From contig NZ_CP077091.1 in NCBI RefSeq assembly GCF_014268595.2, forward strand, positions 580,501-644,500: a stretch of DNA of 64,000 bases, read 5' to 3'. The notes beneath the pieces were generated by a model that saw only the letters and a program-made list of their open reading frames with translations, did no database searches and was not told where the DNA came from. A program made the translations under genes and the position numbers. This document shows, piece by piece, positions 1 to 8,525 of the stretch (within the stretch, counting starts at the first letter, position 1; each line of letters begins with the position of its first letter). This DNA is from Pseudomonas hamedanensis (GTDB lineage Bacteria; Pseudomonadota; Gammaproteobacteria; Pseudomonadales; Pseudomonadaceae).

Positions 1-3000
1 GGCAACTGCTGGCCGCCGAAGCCCGTCTGCAGCGTCTGTGCGAACGCGTCGTGACAGTGGAGGAACGAACACAGGTGGCATGCCTGCAAGTCGATCTCTA
101 CCTGATTATGGATCAGAGCCAGAACGCGGTGACGGTGTGTCTGGCGTTTCTGCGCCATCTGGGCATCGAATGGTCGCCCCATCCCTCGGACGAGGAGGTG
201 CGCGACGAATTCCTGCGAATAAGCCGACAACTGGGTAGCCGCAGCATCGAATCTTTGATCGACCTGCCACCCATGCAGGACGCCATTGCCCTGGCGGCGC
301 TGGAAGCCTTGACCAAACTGATCGTGGCGGCGTTGCATATGGACGGCAACCTGCCGGGGTTGGCGATGTGCAGGGCGATCAACCTGAGCATCGAGTTCGG
401 TAATAGTGATGCGTCGTGTGTGGCCTATGCCAACGTGTCACGAATTGCCGGTCGACGTTTTGCCGACTATCCGGCCGGGCAGGCATTTGCCGAGCTGGGT
501 TGTCGACTGGTGGAGCGGCGCGGACTCGAGCGCTATCAGGCGCGCACTCAACTGGCTTTCCTGTTGTTTGCCCAGCGCTGGATGCAGCCGGTGCGTACCT
601 GTGTTGAGCCGCTACGTCAGGTGTTCGAGGTTGCCACCCGGACCGGTGATCTACCGGTAGGCGCCTTTGCCGGCAACAGTCTGGTATCCAATATGCTGGC
701 CACTGGCGAGCCCTTGGCCGATGTGCAGGCAGAGGCCGAAAAGGCCTTGGTTTACGCCCGCAAAATCGGCTTCGCCGTAGGTGTCGACTTCATCGAAACG
801 CAGTTGGCGTTTATTCAGATGCTGCGTGGCCAGACGCGACTTTTCGGCAGCCTGGAACCTGGACGATCGACGGCGCCCAGCAAACGGCATCGCCGCACCG
901 CGACGTCGCTGGTCTCGGCCTGCTGGCGCTCGATTCGCACGTTGCAGGCGCGTTATCTTGCTGGCGACTACGAAGCCGCGGCGCGGGCAGGGCAAGCCGC
1001 GCAGCAACTGTTGCATGCCTCGCACCTGTTTATGGAAGAGGCTGAATACGCGTTCTACAGCGCCCTGACCCTGGCCGCTCAGTGCAACAGCGCGCCTGCC
1101 GGCGAGCCGAGAGCCGAACTTGAACGGGTGGCGGCTCATTATCGGCAACTGCGAACATGGGCCGATCTGTGCGAGCAGAACTACGCCAGCCACGCCACAC
1201 TCCTGGAGGGAGAAATGGCTCGCCTCGAAGGGCGCGCGCTGGAGGCCGAACAGCATTATGAACAGGCCATCCATCTGGCGCAGGCCAGCGGTTTTGTGCA
1301 CATCGAAGCGTTGGCCAACGAACTGGCGTCACGCTTTTATACGGAGCGTGGCCTGACCAGGATCGCCCGGATGTACCTGCAAGACGCTCGTTATGCCTAT
1401 CAGCGCTGGGGCGCCGACGGCAAGGTTGAGCAGTTGGAGGCCAGCCATGCGTTTCTGCGTGCGGAAAAAACGTTGCCCGGTCCTACCAGTACGATTGCCA
1501 CACCCGTCGAACGTCTTGATCTGGCCACGGTGCTGAAGGTATCGCAAGCGGCGTCCAGTGAAATCGTGCTGGAGAAATTGATCGAAATGGTCATGCGCAC
1601 CGCGCTCGAACAGGCCGGCGCGGAGCGCGGTTTACTGATTCTGCTGGAGGCAGGCGAGCAACGTATCACGGCCGAGGCAATGGTCCATGATGACACTACA
1701 CAAGTGTCCCTGCGCAAGGGGCCGGTCAGCGCCGCCATGGTGCCTCAGTCAATCCTCTTTCATGTGCTGCGGACCCGGGAAAACCTGTTCCTCGATGATG
1801 CTTTGAGCGAACCGCCGTTCGCCGACGACCCTTACGTTCGCGAACATCGCGCACGGTCGGTGCTGTGCCTGCCGTTGCTGCATCAGGCGCAGTTGATGGG
1901 GGCGCTGTACCTGGAAAACAACCTGAGCACGCGGGTGTTCAGCACCTCGCGAATCGCCGCGCTCAAGCTGGTCGCTTCCCAGGCTGCGATTTCGTTGGTC
2001 AACGCGCGTCTGTACCGCGATGTCCAGCTGCGTGAGGCCAAGATCCGTCGGCTCGTCGACGCCGATATCATCGGTATTCTGTTCTGGTCGGCTCAGGGTG
2101 AGGTGGTGGAAGCCAATGATGCGTTTCTGCGCATGGTTGGCTACGAGCGCGAGGATTTGCTGTGCGGTCGGGTGCGCTGGCGGGATATGACCCCGCCGGA
2201 ATTTTTGCCTGTCAGTGAGCGCGCGCTCGCGCAAGCGTTTGCCACGGGCCGCGCGGCGCCGTTCGAAAAGCAATATTTGCGTAAGGATGGCAGTCGCTTG
2301 CCGGTGCTTGTCGGCCTTGCTTTGCTTGAAAGCGATCAACTAAAAGGCGTGGCGTTCGTCCTCGACCTGACCGAGCGCAAGCAGGCTGAAGCACAACACC
2401 ACGACAGCGAGCAGCGTTATCGCGAGATTCAGGCAGAACTGGCGCATGCCTGTCGCGTAGCCACAATGGGTCAGCTCGCCGCGTCGATCGCCCATGAAGT
2501 CAGCCAGCCGCTGGCCTCGACGTTGGCCAGTGCACAGGCGGCCGTGCGCTGGTTGACGGCGCAGCCGGCGAATGTCGAGGAGGTACGCCTGTGTCTGGAG
2601 CGCATCGTCAAAGATGCCAATCGAGGCAGCGAAGTGCTGGCGCGCATCCGCGGACTCATTCGCAAGGCGCCACAGCCCAGGGAGTCGGTGAACCTCAATG
2701 AAGTGATTGGTGAAGTCATCGAAATCATTCGCGGTCAGGCCGAAAAGGCCGCGGTCGCGATCCGCGTCGACATGTTAGCCGAACTGCCGGCGGTCAATGG
2801 CGACCGGGTCGAACTGCAGCAAGTCGTGCTCAACCTCATAATGAACGCACTGGAAGCCATGAGCGCTACGGTGGGCGGCCCTCGCGAGTTACTCATCTGC
2901 ACGCAACGCGACGAGGCGGGGCAGGTGTGGGTGAGTGTCAGCGACTCCGGACCGGGTTTCGGCTCACAGTCCAGCGAGCACCTGTTTACGCCGTTCTACA

Positions 3001-3143
3001 CCACCAAACCCAGTGGGCTGGGCATGGGCCTGGCGATTTGCCGTTCGACCATCGAGGTGCATGGCGGCCAGCTCTGGGCTTGCGCTAACCGGCCTTGCGG
3101 CGCCGTGGTGCAGTTCGTGCTGCCCGCTGAAGAGCCACTCTGA
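1..3143 (+). CDS. ATPase/GAF/PAS hybrid sensor histidine kinase (5' truncated)
   Basis: The reading frame is open from base 3, so the true start lies upstream. About the first 480 visible residues are helical and repeat-like, as in the tail of the large AAA-type predicted-ATPase region of 'trifunctional' Ser/Thr kinase/ATPase/histidine kinases. A GAF domain follows (about 1530-2020), then PAS (about 2040-2380), HisKA with the H-box SIAHEVSQPL (about 2480-2510), and HATPase_c with N-box NLIMNALEAM, G1 DSGPGF and G2 GLGMGLAICRS. It should autophosphorylate in response to a cytoplasmic cue. No receiver domain is attached, so a partner is needed; the receiver and FixJ-type regulators downstream are candidates. 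The H-box type matches the kinase at 10332-11792. Confidence 0.88.
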   Translation, partial: QLLAAEARLQRLCERVVTVEERTQVACLQVDLYLIMDQSQNAVTVCLAFLRHLGIEWSPHPSDEEVRDEFLRISRQLGSRSIESLIDLPPMQDAIALAALEALTKLIVAALHMDGNLPGLAMCRAINLSIEFGNSDASCVAYANVSRIAGRRFADYPAGQAFAELGCRLVERRGLERYQARTQLAFLLFAQRWMQPVRTCVEPLRQVFEVATRTGDLPVGAFAGNSLVSNMLATGEPLADVQAEAEKALVYARKIGFAVGVDFIETQLAFIQMLRGQTRLFGSLEPGRSTAPSKRHRRTATSLVSACWRSIRTLQARYLAGDYEAAARAGQAAQQLLHASHLFMEEAEYAFYSALTLAAQCNSAPAGEPRAELERVAAHYRQLRTWADLCEQNYASHATLLEGEMARLEGRALEAEQHYEQAIHLAQASGFVHIEALANELASRFYTERGLTRIARMYLQDARYAYQRWGADGKVEQLEASHAFLRAEKTLPGPTSTIATPVERLDLATVLKVSQAASSEIVLEKLIEMVMRTALEQAGAERGLLILLEAGEQRITAEAMVHDDTTQVSLRKGPVSAAMVPQSILFHVLRTRENLFLDDALSEPPFADDPYVREHRARSVLCLPLLHQAQLMGALYLENNLSTRVFSTSRIAALKLVASQAAISLVNARLYRDVQLREAKIRRLVDADIIGILFWSAQGEVVEANDAFLRMVGYEREDLLCGRVRWRDMTPPEFLPVSERALAQAFATGRAAPFEKQYLRKDGSRLPVLVGLALLESDQLKGVAFVLDLTERKQAEAQHHDSEQRYREIQAELAHACRVATMGQLAASIAHEVSQPLASTLASAQAAVRWLTAQPANVEEVRLCLERIVKDANRGSEVLARIRGLIRKAPQPRESVNLNEVIGEVIEIIRGQAEKAAVAIRVDMLAELPAVNGDRVELQQVVLNLIMNALEAMSATVGGPRELLICTQRDEAGQVWVSVSDSGPGFGSQSSEHLFTPFYTTKPSGLGMGLAICRSTIEVHGGQLWACANRPCGAVVQFVLPAEEPL

Positions 3144-3148
3144 CAGGC

Positions 3149-3185
3149 AAAAAAAACGCCCGCCAAAAACATCAATGGCGGGCGT
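3149..3185 (-). terminator. Rho-independent terminator for the NDH-2-like operon
   Basis: ACGCCCGCC (3156-3164) pairs perfectly with GGCGGGCGT (3177-3185). An A-run at 3149-3156 on the plus strand becomes the U-run of a minus-strand transcript. It lies between two convergent units and may also stop the histidine kinase transcript. Confidence 0.8.
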
Positions 3186-3244
3186 CTGGGAAGTGCCGGC
3201 ACAACAAGGAGAGCGCTGTACCGGTCAGGGACGAAACTTTCGGA

Positions 3245-3505
3245 TCAGGCAGCGGAGCCGGTTGCCAGGCGCAGCCGATTACAGCTCAACAAGCGCATGA
3301 CGTAGCCGATTTTGATTGCCGTCGGCCCGAGGATCGTCAGTGCATGCGCGCCCACCAATTGCGCAAGGCGCAGATGCGCGTCGAGCCAATAGGCGAAGAC
3401 AATCCCGACGATCAGCATGACCAGCCCGCCGATCAACAACACATGCGACAGCTTCAACACCCGCTGCGCATTGTCGAAAAAGCCGTACACGTCGATCATT
3501 GCCAA
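3245..3505 (-). CDS. Small membrane protein, PpyR-like
   Basis: This is an 86-residue protein with two likely membrane helices (about residues 19-41 and 47-70; LSHVLLIGGLVMLIVGIVFAYW, then HALTILGPTAIKIGYVMRLL). It begins 4 bases after the stop of the flavoprotein gene, so the two are co-transcribed. The pattern resembles Pseudomonas proteins named transmembrane regulator PpyR, but that is from memory of the family and no biochemical role can be read. A role anchoring or modulating the upstream dehydrogenase is inference only. Confidence 0.6.
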   Translation of the reverse strand: MAMIDVYGFFDNAQRVLKLSHVLLIGGLVMLIVGIVFAYWLDAHLRLAQLVGAHALTILGPTAIKIGYVMRLLSCNRLRLATGSAA

Positions 3506-3509
3506 CGGC

Positions 3510-4712
3510 TCATGCCACGGGAATCGATGGGTCGGCGGCAGCCAGCGCGGCAGCGCGATCAGCGGCGGGCGGGTAGATCCACACCGTATTGATCTGGGTC
3601 TTGAGCTCCTTCGCTTCTGGCCCGATCAGTTTCAACTGGCGATCCCAACCCTCGGTGTACACAGCGCCCCATGCCCCCAAGTCAAGGCAGGTCACGTACT
3701 TGGGTTGGCTGTAGGTCATCGGTTCGACACCCAGCAAGTCGGCCGCGACGTTGTTGCCGGCATAACGGCCCAGGCTGATCGCGTGCTGACAGGACATCGC
3801 CGCGTAATTGCCGAGGGTGTCGGTCGCGGCGTAGGCGGTATCGCCCGCTGCGAAGACATGGTCATGTCCCCGCACTCTCAGGTTGCCGTCAACATGCAGC
3901 CGGCCTTGCAGGTCGCGCGTTCCGGCCACTTGTTCAGTGAGCGGGCTGGCACGGAAACCGACGGTCCAGATCACTGTGCTGGCCTCGATGCGCTGACCAT
4001 CGGCGAGGGTCACGCCACCGGCATCGACCGACGCGACCGATGCGTTGACGATCCATTCCACGCCCAGTGCTTTCGACGCTTCGACAATAGCAGGGCGGAT
4101 GCCATCGCCCAGGGATGCAGCGATCTGCGGTGCGCGATCCACCACGATCACCCGAATATCGGCGTCGGCGCCCAATGCAGCGCGCAAGCGGGCCGGCATT
4201 TCAGTCGCGGTTTCGATCCCGGTAAACCCGCCGCCGGCGACCACGACGGTGTTGCGCGCTGCACTCGGTGGCACATTCTTCAACGACTTGATATGGGCTT
4301 CCAGTCGCGCGGCTTCTTCAATCTGATCGACATCGAAAGCGTGTTCGATCACGCCTTCCAGCGCTGGCCGGATAACGCGGCTGCCGGCAGCCAGCACCAG
4401 ACGGTCGTAATTCAGCGTACCCTGCGAACCGAAGGTGTCGCTGTAGGTGACGCGCTTGTTCTCGGTGTCGATGCTGTCCGCAACGCCTTTGACGAATTTC
4501 ACCCCGACTGCCTCGAACAGATCACCCAGCGGCGCCGTCATGGTGTGCACATCCGGCTCGTAGAAACGCGGACGGATGCGCAGTTCTGCCTGGGGGGCGA
4601 GGACGCTGATCTGCACGTCGTTACGGTCATGCTGGTCCAACAGACGGGCGGCGCCCAGGGCGCTCCAGACGCCACCAAACCCTGCGCCAATAACCAGAAT
4701 GTGCTGTTTCAT
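3510..4712 (-). CDS. NAD(P)/FAD-dependent oxidoreductase, NDH-2-like
   Basis: This is a 400-residue flavoprotein of the type II NADH dehydrogenase fold. The N-terminal FAD-binding motif is VIGAGFGG, the second nucleotide-binding motif GGGFTGIE is near residue 165, and an FAD-contact motif GHDHVFAAGD is near 290. It would pass electrons from NAD(P)H to quinone or another acceptor at the inner membrane; the substrate is unproven. The ATG at 4712 is preferred because AGGAG sits 8 bases upstream; an in-frame TTG at 4730 has no such site. A YATAC-N4-GTATR palindrome lies about 196 bp upstream. Confidence 0.85.
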   Translation of the reverse strand: MKQHILVIGAGFGGVWSALGAARLLDQHDRNDVQISVLAPQAELRIRPRFYEPDVHTMTAPLGDLFEAVGVKFVKGVADSIDTENKRVTYSDTFGSQGTLNYDRLVLAAGSRVIRPALEGVIEHAFDVDQIEEAARLEAHIKSLKNVPPSAARNTVVVAGGGFTGIETATEMPARLRAALGADADIRVIVVDRAPQIAASLGDGIRPAIVEASKALGVEWIVNASVASVDAGGVTLADGQRIEASTVIWTVGFRASPLTEQVAGTRDLQGRLHVDGNLRVRGHDHVFAAGDTAYAATDTLGNYAAMSCQHAISLGRYAGNNVAADLLGVEPMTYSQPKYVTCLDLGAWGAVYTEGWDRQLKLIGPEAKELKTQINTVWIYPPAADRAAALAAADPSIPVA

Positions 4713-4907
4713 CGGATGACTCCTGAACAAAAAATGAATCGTTTATGGGGGCTGTCGGTTCGCGCCGGACCGTCGTGCGGCCCCGTGTGATGTCCTGGCT
4801 GCAATCAACCATGGCGGTTCGATTCGCTGCAGATGATGCTATCGGGGAAGGACGCGAGCGACACTTCTACATAGGGTCAGCGGCGACATGCCTAAGTGTG
4901 AGGCGGG

Positions 4908-4921
4908 TATACGTGGGTATA
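4908..4921. promoter_or_regulatory. YATAC-N4-GTATR palindrome, site a
   Basis: TATACGTGGGTATA, with both 5-bp half-sites perfect. It lies between the receiver gene stop (4942) and the flavoprotein start (4712), so it most likely serves the flavoprotein promoter. Confidence 0.6.
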
Positions 4922-4941
4922 GGCGCAACCCTTGGCGCGAG

Positions 4942-5316
4942 TCAGTCGGGCCGGTTGACGATGGCGTCGATGCACTTCAGCAGTTCGCCGCAGGGGAAGG
5001 GCTTGGGAAAGTAGGCCACCGGTGCAGTTGATTGCGCGCTGACCTGGGGAGGAGATCCTTGGTAGCCGGTAATGAATATGATCGGAATGCGCGCTCCTTG
5101 AGCGCAGAGCAGGTCATGCATTTCTATCCCGGACAGACCCGGCATCTGGATGTCCGAGATCAGGCAGCGGGTGTTGTGCGCGGCGGGGCACGCCAGAAAC
5201 GCTTCGGCTGTGGCGAACAGTTGCACGGTGTAGCCGTTGGACCGCAGCAGACTGTCTAGTGCCAGGCGCACGGACTCGTCGTCATCGACAACCGAAACAA
5301 CAGCAGTGTGGGCCAT
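4942..5316 (-). CDS. Stand-alone response regulator receiver protein
   Basis: This is a 124-residue single REC domain. It has the acidic pocket VVDDDE near the N-terminus, the phospho-acceptor Asp in SDIQMPG, the Thr of FITG and the Lys of PKPF. There is no output domain, so it probably acts as a CheY/DivK-like phosphate carrier or by protein contact. The ATG at 5316 has AGGGAAAG just upstream. It is a paralogue of the 124-residue REC protein at 8526-8900 (shared SDIQMPG, FITG, PPQ, PKPF/SKPF). Site b of the shared palindrome lies 84 bp upstream. The two histidine kinases of this island are possible partners. Confidence 0.88.
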   Translation of the reverse strand: MAHTAVVSVVDDDESVRLALDSLLRSNGYTVQLFATAEAFLACPAAHNTRCLISDIQMPGLSGIEMHDLLCAQGARIPIIFITGYQGSPPQVSAQSTAPVAYFPKPFPCGELLKCIDAIVNRPD

Positions 5317-5399
5317 TTCTTTCCCTGGGCTCTTGCGGGTAGCCCAGCAAGGACGCCCGCCATGTCGGCAAGATACGCCGCTCACGCGGGCGGCGTACT

Positions 5400-5413
5400 T
5401 ATACGTGTGTATA
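5400..5413. promoter_or_regulatory. YATAC-N4-GTATR palindrome, site b
   Basis: TATACGTGTGTATA, one base different from site a, 84 bp upstream of the receiver gene start at 5316. Confidence 0.65.
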
Positions 5414-5461
5414 GAAATTCGTTTGAGCTTTAACCAATTACCCGTGGCGGGCGGCAAGTCG

Positions 5462-6481
5462 TCAGCGTGAGAATCGACTGCGGTATTCGCGCGGCGTGAT
5501 CGAGAGGTGACGCTGGAAGGCATAGCGCATGCGGTCTTCATCCCCGAAGCCGCACAGCTGCGCGATCTGATCGATGTTGCGCTGCGAGTCTTCGAGCAAG
5601 CGTCGCGCCGCTTCAAGGCGAAACAGTTCCAGGGCTTTCGCGGGTGTCCGACCGACCTTGTGCTTGTAGACGCGGGCGAAGTTGCGGGTGCTCATTTGCG
5701 CCTGGCGGGCCATCGCTTCGACTGTCAGGCGGCTGTCGCCGAGGTTGTCGCTCAGCCACAGGTGCAAGTCGTCGAAGCCGCCACGGTCGTCGGTCTGCGA
5801 TTGCAGCAACTGGCTGAATTGCGCCTGACCGCCGGGCCGTTTGAGAAATACCACCAGCTCACGCGCAACTTCCAGGGCAATGTCGCGGCCGCAATCGGCT
5901 TCGACCAGCGCCAGTGCCATGTCGATGCCGGTGGTCACGCCTGCCGATGTCCACAGCGTGCCTTGCTGGATGAAGATCGCGTCGAGGTCGACATTGACCG
6001 TCGGGAAACCGCTCTTGAGCGTGTCGCACATTGCCCAGTGTGTGGTCGCCCGCAAACCGTTGAGCAAGCCGGCCTCAGCCAGCAGAAACGTACCGCTGCA
6101 AACCGAGGCGACGCGCTTGGCCTTGGGCGCTGCCTGACGCAACCAGCCAACCAGCGCGCGATTGTCTATCAACGCCTGACGAATATCCGGCGCGCCGGGC
6201 ACGAGCAACGTATCAATGCTCACATCGTTGAGCTGGCTCAATGAGGTGGTCTGGACCGACAGGCCTTCGGCGGTGGCGATCAATCCGCCCTGCACACTGG
6301 CCGTGTGCATGCTGTATCCCGGCAGACCGCGCAGCGCCAGGGCTTTGGAGGCAGACCAGAACACAGTCTGTGCACCGGTCAGGTCCAGCAGACCCATTCG
6401 CGGATACGCCAGAAACAACAAGGTGCGCGGTTGCGTGCGCAGAGCGTTGAGCGAGGGAGTGTCGGGCAGCATCGAATTCAT
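5462..6481 (-). CDS. GlxA-family transcriptional regulator (DJ-1/PfpI plus AraC HTH)
   Basis: This 339-residue protein has an N-terminal DJ-1/PfpI amidotransferase-like domain (about residues 18-185, nucleophile-elbow motif SVCSGTFLLA) and a C-terminal AraC-type double HTH (about 235-335, with LCGFGDEDRMRYAFQRHLSITPREYRSRF). GlxA-family members are ligand-responsive DNA-binding activators in the cytoplasm. The ATG at 6481 is used; a second Met is three codons on. It is a close paralogue of the protein at 9599-10291, which lacks the HTH. No YATAC-N4-GTATR site was seen just upstream, unlike most neighbours. Confidence 0.88.
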   Translation of the reverse strand: MNSMLPDTPSLNALRTQPRTLLFLAYPRMGLLDLTGAQTVFWSASKALALRGLPGYSMHTASVQGGLIATAEGLSVQTTSLSQLNDVSIDTLLVPGAPDIRQALIDNRALVGWLRQAAPKAKRVASVCSGTFLLAEAGLLNGLRATTHWAMCDTLKSGFPTVNVDLDAIFIQQGTLWTSAGVTTGIDMALALVEADCGRDIALEVARELVVFLKRPGGQAQFSQLLQSQTDDRGGFDDLHLWLSDNLGDSRLTVEAMARQAQMSTRNFARVYKHKVGRTPAKALELFRLEAARRLLEDSQRNIDQIAQLCGFGDEDRMRYAFQRHLSITPREYRSRFSR

Positions 6482-6606
6482 GGCGGCGTCAGGGCTCTGT
6501 TGTCGTCACGGCTGGCGAACAAGGGCACGGGTGCGTGGGTTTGCCGGATTGACGGTTATAAGTCATAAGTTCCCTGTGCGCCAGCCGCAGCCGCGGCGGT
6601 AAGAGC

Positions 6607-6654
6607 GCCCTCATCCTGACGATGCAAATACGCAGCGAGCGTCAGGGAGAGGGC
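6607..6654. terminator. Imperfect hairpin after the repeat-protein gene
   Basis: A 15-base arm (6607-6621) pairs with 6640-6654 with two mismatches around an 18-base loop. It sits just past the stop of the minus-strand gene at 6661. No clear U-run follows, so it may be an RNA-end stabiliser rather than a simple terminator. Confidence 0.4.
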
Positions 6655-6660
6655 GGGCCT

Positions 6661-7050
6661 TCAACGACAGGCCATGCAGAAACCAGGCACGGCCCGATAG
6701 GCAGTGCTGTTGCCGTTGTCCGCTACACGTCTTTCCAGCAAGCGATCCGAGCCCCCTTCAGCAATCCGGTTCTGCTTGAGATGATCCGCACCGTCGGCGG
6801 CCAGTTGGCGTTCGTGCAGGCGATCGGCACCCCCTTCGGCGACCCGGTTCTGCGGGGTTCGATCAGACCCGTCGGCGGCGATGCTCTGTTCTCGGGCCTT
6901 GTGAAGCGTGTTTTGAAGCAATGGCGCCGACGCGTCTCGGTCGCCTTCTGCGCGACCGCCGCTGCGCACTTCGGCGGCGTAGGTGAACGATGGCTGAGCA
7001 CCGATGGCGGTCATTAAGGCGCAACTGAACAGTAAGTTTGCAAGTTTCAT
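6661..7050 (-). CDS. Secreted tandem-repeat protein (AADGSDRT-type)
   Basis: This is a 129-residue protein with a signal peptide (about residues 1-25, MKLANLLFSCALMTAIGAQP). It then carries four to five repeats of about 13 residues, such as IAADGSDRTPQNR, VAEGGADRLHERQ, LAADGADHLKQNR and IAEGGSDRLLERR. The ATG at 7050 has AGGA at a workable distance; the ATG at 7062 overlaps that site. It is related to the protein at 57282-57614. Similar Pseudomonas proteins are sometimes labelled 'phage infection protein', without function that can be confirmed here. The repeated Asp/Gly/Arg pattern would suit an extended or ion-binding secreted polypeptide, which is inference. Confidence 0.7.
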   Translation of the reverse strand: MKLANLLFSCALMTAIGAQPSFTYAAEVRSGGRAEGDRDASAPLLQNTLHKAREQSIAADGSDRTPQNRVAEGGADRLHERQLAADGADHLKQNRIAEGGSDRLLERRVADNGNSTAYRAVPGFCMACR

Positions 7051-7149
7051 TGATTTACCCATCCTGTGAAATGGTGATGTTCAACAGCACTTGCAATTTT
7101 ATAGTGCTGACAACTTCAGGCGCTTATGCAATGGGGTGGGCAGGGCGTT

Positions 7150-7170
7150 CATAGGTGTTAAGGACCTATG
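7150..7170. promoter_or_regulatory. CATAGGT-N7-ACCTATG inverted repeat
   Basis: A perfect 7-bp dyad with a 7-bp spacer, 100 bp upstream of the minus-strand repeat-protein gene and about 270 bp upstream of the hydrolase. It looks like an operator of unknown owner. Confidence 0.4.
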
Positions 7171-7246
7171 CTCAAGTATAAAGTCACAGTAACGGTCTGA
7201 TGTAGCGGCCAGGTTCCTCACTGCGGTGAGTGCAGGGGGTGGCACT

Positions 7247-7260
7247 TATACATTGGTATG
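7247..7260. promoter_or_regulatory. YATAC-N4-GTATR palindrome, site c
   Basis: TATACATTGGTATG lies in the divergent region between the repeat-protein gene and the hydrolase gene. Confidence 0.55.
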
Positions 7261-7310
7261 GTTCGCCGCCGCCTCGATATCGGTTCAATCCACTAAACAG
7301 GCTTTATTCT

Positions 7311-7324
7311 TATACCCGCGTATG
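7311..7324. promoter_or_regulatory. YATAC-N4-GTATR palindrome, site d
   Basis: TATACCCGCGTATG is 64 bp after site c (about six helical turns) and 115 bp before the hydrolase start at 7439. Confidence 0.6.
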
Positions 7325-7438
7325 ATTTTTGCTGGTGTGGTCGCGGCGCACACTCTTCGGCAAGGAGCGTTGATAAACGCTCTCTCCAGACAGGCATTGG
7401 CCCGATGGTTTTCCGTATCAGTACAAAGGAGTGCGACC

Positions 7439-8407
7439 ATGTCAACGTATCTGAACCATTCCGTTGCCTATCAGCAAGGCAGTGAGCAACAGGCCGCGTC
7501 TCGCCAGCCAACGGCATCTACCTTCGGCGGTGTGCAGGAACTGGTGCCTTCACGCTATGCACTGCGGGTGGGCGACATCGACGTGGTGGTGATCAGCGAC
7601 GGCGTGCTGCCGCTGCCCACGTCGACCATGTCCACCAACGCCGACCCGGCGGCCCGCGCCGCCTGGTTCAAGGATATGTACCTGGGCCCCGACGCATTCG
7701 ACTGGGCCCTGAATGTCCTGGTGGTGCGCAGTGGCGAGCAGATCATCCTCGTCGACGCCGGTCTGGGCGGGCAGTTCCCAGGCTTTCCCCGGGCCGGGCA
7801 ATTGCCCAAGCGCCTGGAAGCGGCCGGCATTGATCTTGGATCGGTGACGGACGTGGTGGTCACTCACATGCACATGGATCATGTCGGCGGATTGCTCGTC
7901 GATGAAGTAAAAAACCGCCTGCGTGCAGACGTGCGCATTCACGTTTCAGCCACTGAAGTGGCGTTTTGGGAGACGCCGGATTTCACCCAGACAGTCATGC
8001 CATCGCCCGTGCCTGACGTATTGCGCGCCACCGCCAGGCAGTTCATCGATACCTACCGCAGCAAGGTGCGCACATTTGACGACGAGTATCAGGTGGCACC
8101 GGGCGTGGTGGTGAAACTCACCGGTGGCCATACACCCGGGCATAGTGTGGTCTACGTGAACTCTGGTGGCGAGCGTTTGACCTTCGCCGGCGATGCGCTG
8201 TTTCCAGTGGCCTTCGAACATCCCGACTGGCACAACGGCTTTGAGCATGATCCTGAGGAATCGGTCCGTGTCCGCATGCGCCTGATGCGCGAGGCGGCCG
8301 CCAGCGGCGAATGGTTTGTCGCCACCCACCTGCCGTTCCCCTCGGTGGGCCGCGTGGCCGTCGATGGCGAGGCGTTCCGCTGGATCGCGGCGTTCTGGGA
8401 TTACTGA
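7439..8407 (+). CDS. MBL-fold metallo-hydrolase
   Basis: This 322-residue protein is a metallo-beta-lactamase-fold hydrolase. It carries the metal motif THMHMDHVGG (HxHxDH), a later His in GGHTPGHS, an Asp in FAGDALF and a C-terminal His in THLPFPS, together a dinuclear zinc-type site. Members of this branch include lactonases and arylsulfatase-like enzymes; the substrate cannot be told. The start at 7439 follows AAAGGAG. The first 40 residues are Gln/Ser-rich and precede the conserved fold without a clear signal peptide. Two YATAC-N4-GTATR sites upstream place it in the same presumed regulon as the signalling genes. Confidence 0.87.
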   Translation: MSTYLNHSVAYQQGSEQQAASRQPTASTFGGVQELVPSRYALRVGDIDVVVISDGVLPLPTSTMSTNADPAARAAWFKDMYLGPDAFDWALNVLVVRSGEQIILVDAGLGGQFPGFPRAGQLPKRLEAAGIDLGSVTDVVVTHMHMDHVGGLLVDEVKNRLRADVRIHVSATEVAFWETPDFTQTVMPSPVPDVLRATARQFIDTYRSKVRTFDDEYQVAPGVVVKLTGGHTPGHSVVYVNSGGERLTFAGDALFPVAFEHPDWHNGFEHDPEESVRVRMRLMREAAASGEWFVATHLPFPSVGRVAVDGEAFRWIAAFWDY

Positions 8408-8431
8408 TTTGCCCCTGCACATGCTGTAGCG

Positions 8432-8498
8432 GCTGCGGCACACTGCAAAATTTTGATCGTTGCTCAAGGCAAGTCAAATGCATGCAGTGTGTCGCAGC
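8432..8498. other. Long inverted repeat between convergent genes
   Basis: The 16-base arms 8432-8447 (GCTGCGGCACACTGCA) and 8483-8498 pair with one mismatch around a 35-base spacer. It sits between the hydrolase stop and the receiver-gene stop. It has no T-run, so it may be a bidirectional RNA-stabilising or weak termination structure. Confidence 0.45.
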
Positions 8499-8525
8499 TG
8501 TCGGGCAAAGAACGGGTCTGCGCGG

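Noticed and set aside
3417..4790. 457-codon open frame on the plus strand
   Set aside because: It is antisense to the NDH-2-like gene, has no family motifs, and comes from high-GC third-position bias.
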